In this document: in pieces, positions 5,507 to 5,860 of the stretch
How the letters are laid out: every line of letters begins with the position of its first letter
How positions within the stretch are numbered: the stretch's first letter is position 1
Assembly: GCA_937872275.1 (NCBI GenBank)
Contig: CALMSE010000126.1
Location: 1-5,860 of the forward strand
DNA from: an uncultured Leucobacter sp.
GTDB lineage: Bacteria > Actinomycetota > Actinomycetes > Actinomycetales > Microbacteriaceae
Reading direction: 5' to 3'
DNA: 5,860 bases
The notes under the pieces: model-generated
Seen by the model: only the letters and a program-made list of their open reading frames with translations
The model's database searches: none
Told to the model about the DNA's origin: nothing
Position numbers and translations under genes: made by a program

Positions 5507-5860
5507 ATGTCTTCGTCACTGCAGCAGCACAGCATCGTCACCTCGCTGAGCGACGACCAGCTGCTGCAACTGCTGAGAGACACCGCGACGCAGGCCTCGC
5601 GCTCGCAGTATGCCTTCTATCCGCACCCCGAGTCGCCTGCGGCGTTCTCGGCCGCCCTCCAGGCGACGCCTTCGAGCATCGCGGTCGTCGTGCTCTTCCG
5701 CATCGAGCAGGTTCCCGGCGGATGCAGCGTCGTCCCCAGGATCGCCTGGCCGCAGGAGGCGACCGGCGCGCCGCACCCGGCGGCCGAGTACCTGGCCGCT
5801 CAGGCGGCCGGCGCGATCCGCCATTTCGATCCGGGGGCCCGCTCGCTCTTCGCCGCGGCA
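5507..5860 (+). CDS. Hypothetical protein, N-terminal part (3' end outside window)
   Basis: ATG at 5507 is preceded by AGGAG (5498-5502) with a four-base spacer, a good start signal, and the frame stays open for 118 codons to the window edge. I do not recognise the protein. It has no signal peptide or membrane segment. Residues 9-25 look like an amphipathic helix (IVTSLSDDQLLQLLRDT); a Ser/Ala-rich stretch follows, with an aromatic patch SQYAFYPHPESP (33-44). Residues about 57-80 look like a beta region (SIAVVVLFRIEQVPGG, then CSVVPRIAWP), followed by a likely helix from about 91 (HPAAEYLAAQAAGAIRHF). One cysteine is seen (about residue 74). It is co-directional with the GT4-like gene across a 127-base gap holding a possible hairpin and promoter, so it is probably transcribed on its own. 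Reality as a gene is supported by the start signal and by third-position GC typical of its neighbours; function is not inferred. Confidence 0.6.
   Translation, partial: MSSSLQQHSIVTSLSDDQLLQLLRDTATQASRSQYAFYPHPESPAAFSAALQATPSSIAVVVLFRIEQVPGGCSVVPRIAWPQEATGAPHPAAEYLAAQAAGAIRHFDPGARSLFAAA

Noticed and set aside
5454..5549. Small open frame of about 31 codons from ATG 5454 (MTTGGPAQSARG...)
   Set aside because: No ribosome binding site, too close to the -10 box for leaderless translation, and it overlaps the better-supported gene at 5507 in another frame.

Overview
The window is very GC-rich, with tightly packed genes, GTG and TTG starts next to good Shine-Dalgarno sequences, and -10 boxes of the TANNNT type. 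Together with the LytR-CpsA-Psr (LCP) architecture this points to a high-GC actinobacterium, probably Microbacteriaceae or a relative. That placement is inference from style and protein families, not from a marker gene.

Layout: (1) the N-terminal 180 codons of a family-4-type glycosyltransferase on the minus strand, running off the left edge (541 to 1); (2) a 140-base divergent promoter region; (3) a 663-residue two-part protein on the plus strand with an N-terminal HAD-like domain and a C-terminal domain of unknown function (682-2673); (4) nine bases further on, convergent on the minus strand, a 477-residue LCP-family protein with four predicted membrane segments (4116-2683); (5) a 171-base divergent intergenic region holding a 21-bp direct repeat and candidate promoters on both strands; (6) a 363-residue glycosyltransferase-4-like protein whose usual catalytic signatures are eroded (4288-5379); (7) a 127-base gap with a possible hairpin and promoter; (8) the first 118 codons of an unrecognised protein that runs off the right edge (5507-5860).

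The common theme is the cell surface. A GT4 enzyme, a HAD protein of the type often found in polysaccharide loci, and an LCP ligase fit together as parts of making a surface glycopolymer and attaching it to peptidoglycan. The genes are not one operon: they form two divergent pairs and one convergent pair, so a shared pathway is inferred from content only.

I see no CRISPR array, tRNA, rRNA, insertion sequence, phage gene or defence system. The least explained items are the C-terminal domain of the HAD protein, the eroded GT4-like protein, and the 21-bp repeat. The very long open frames antisense to the HAD and LCP genes are treated as high-GC shadows.
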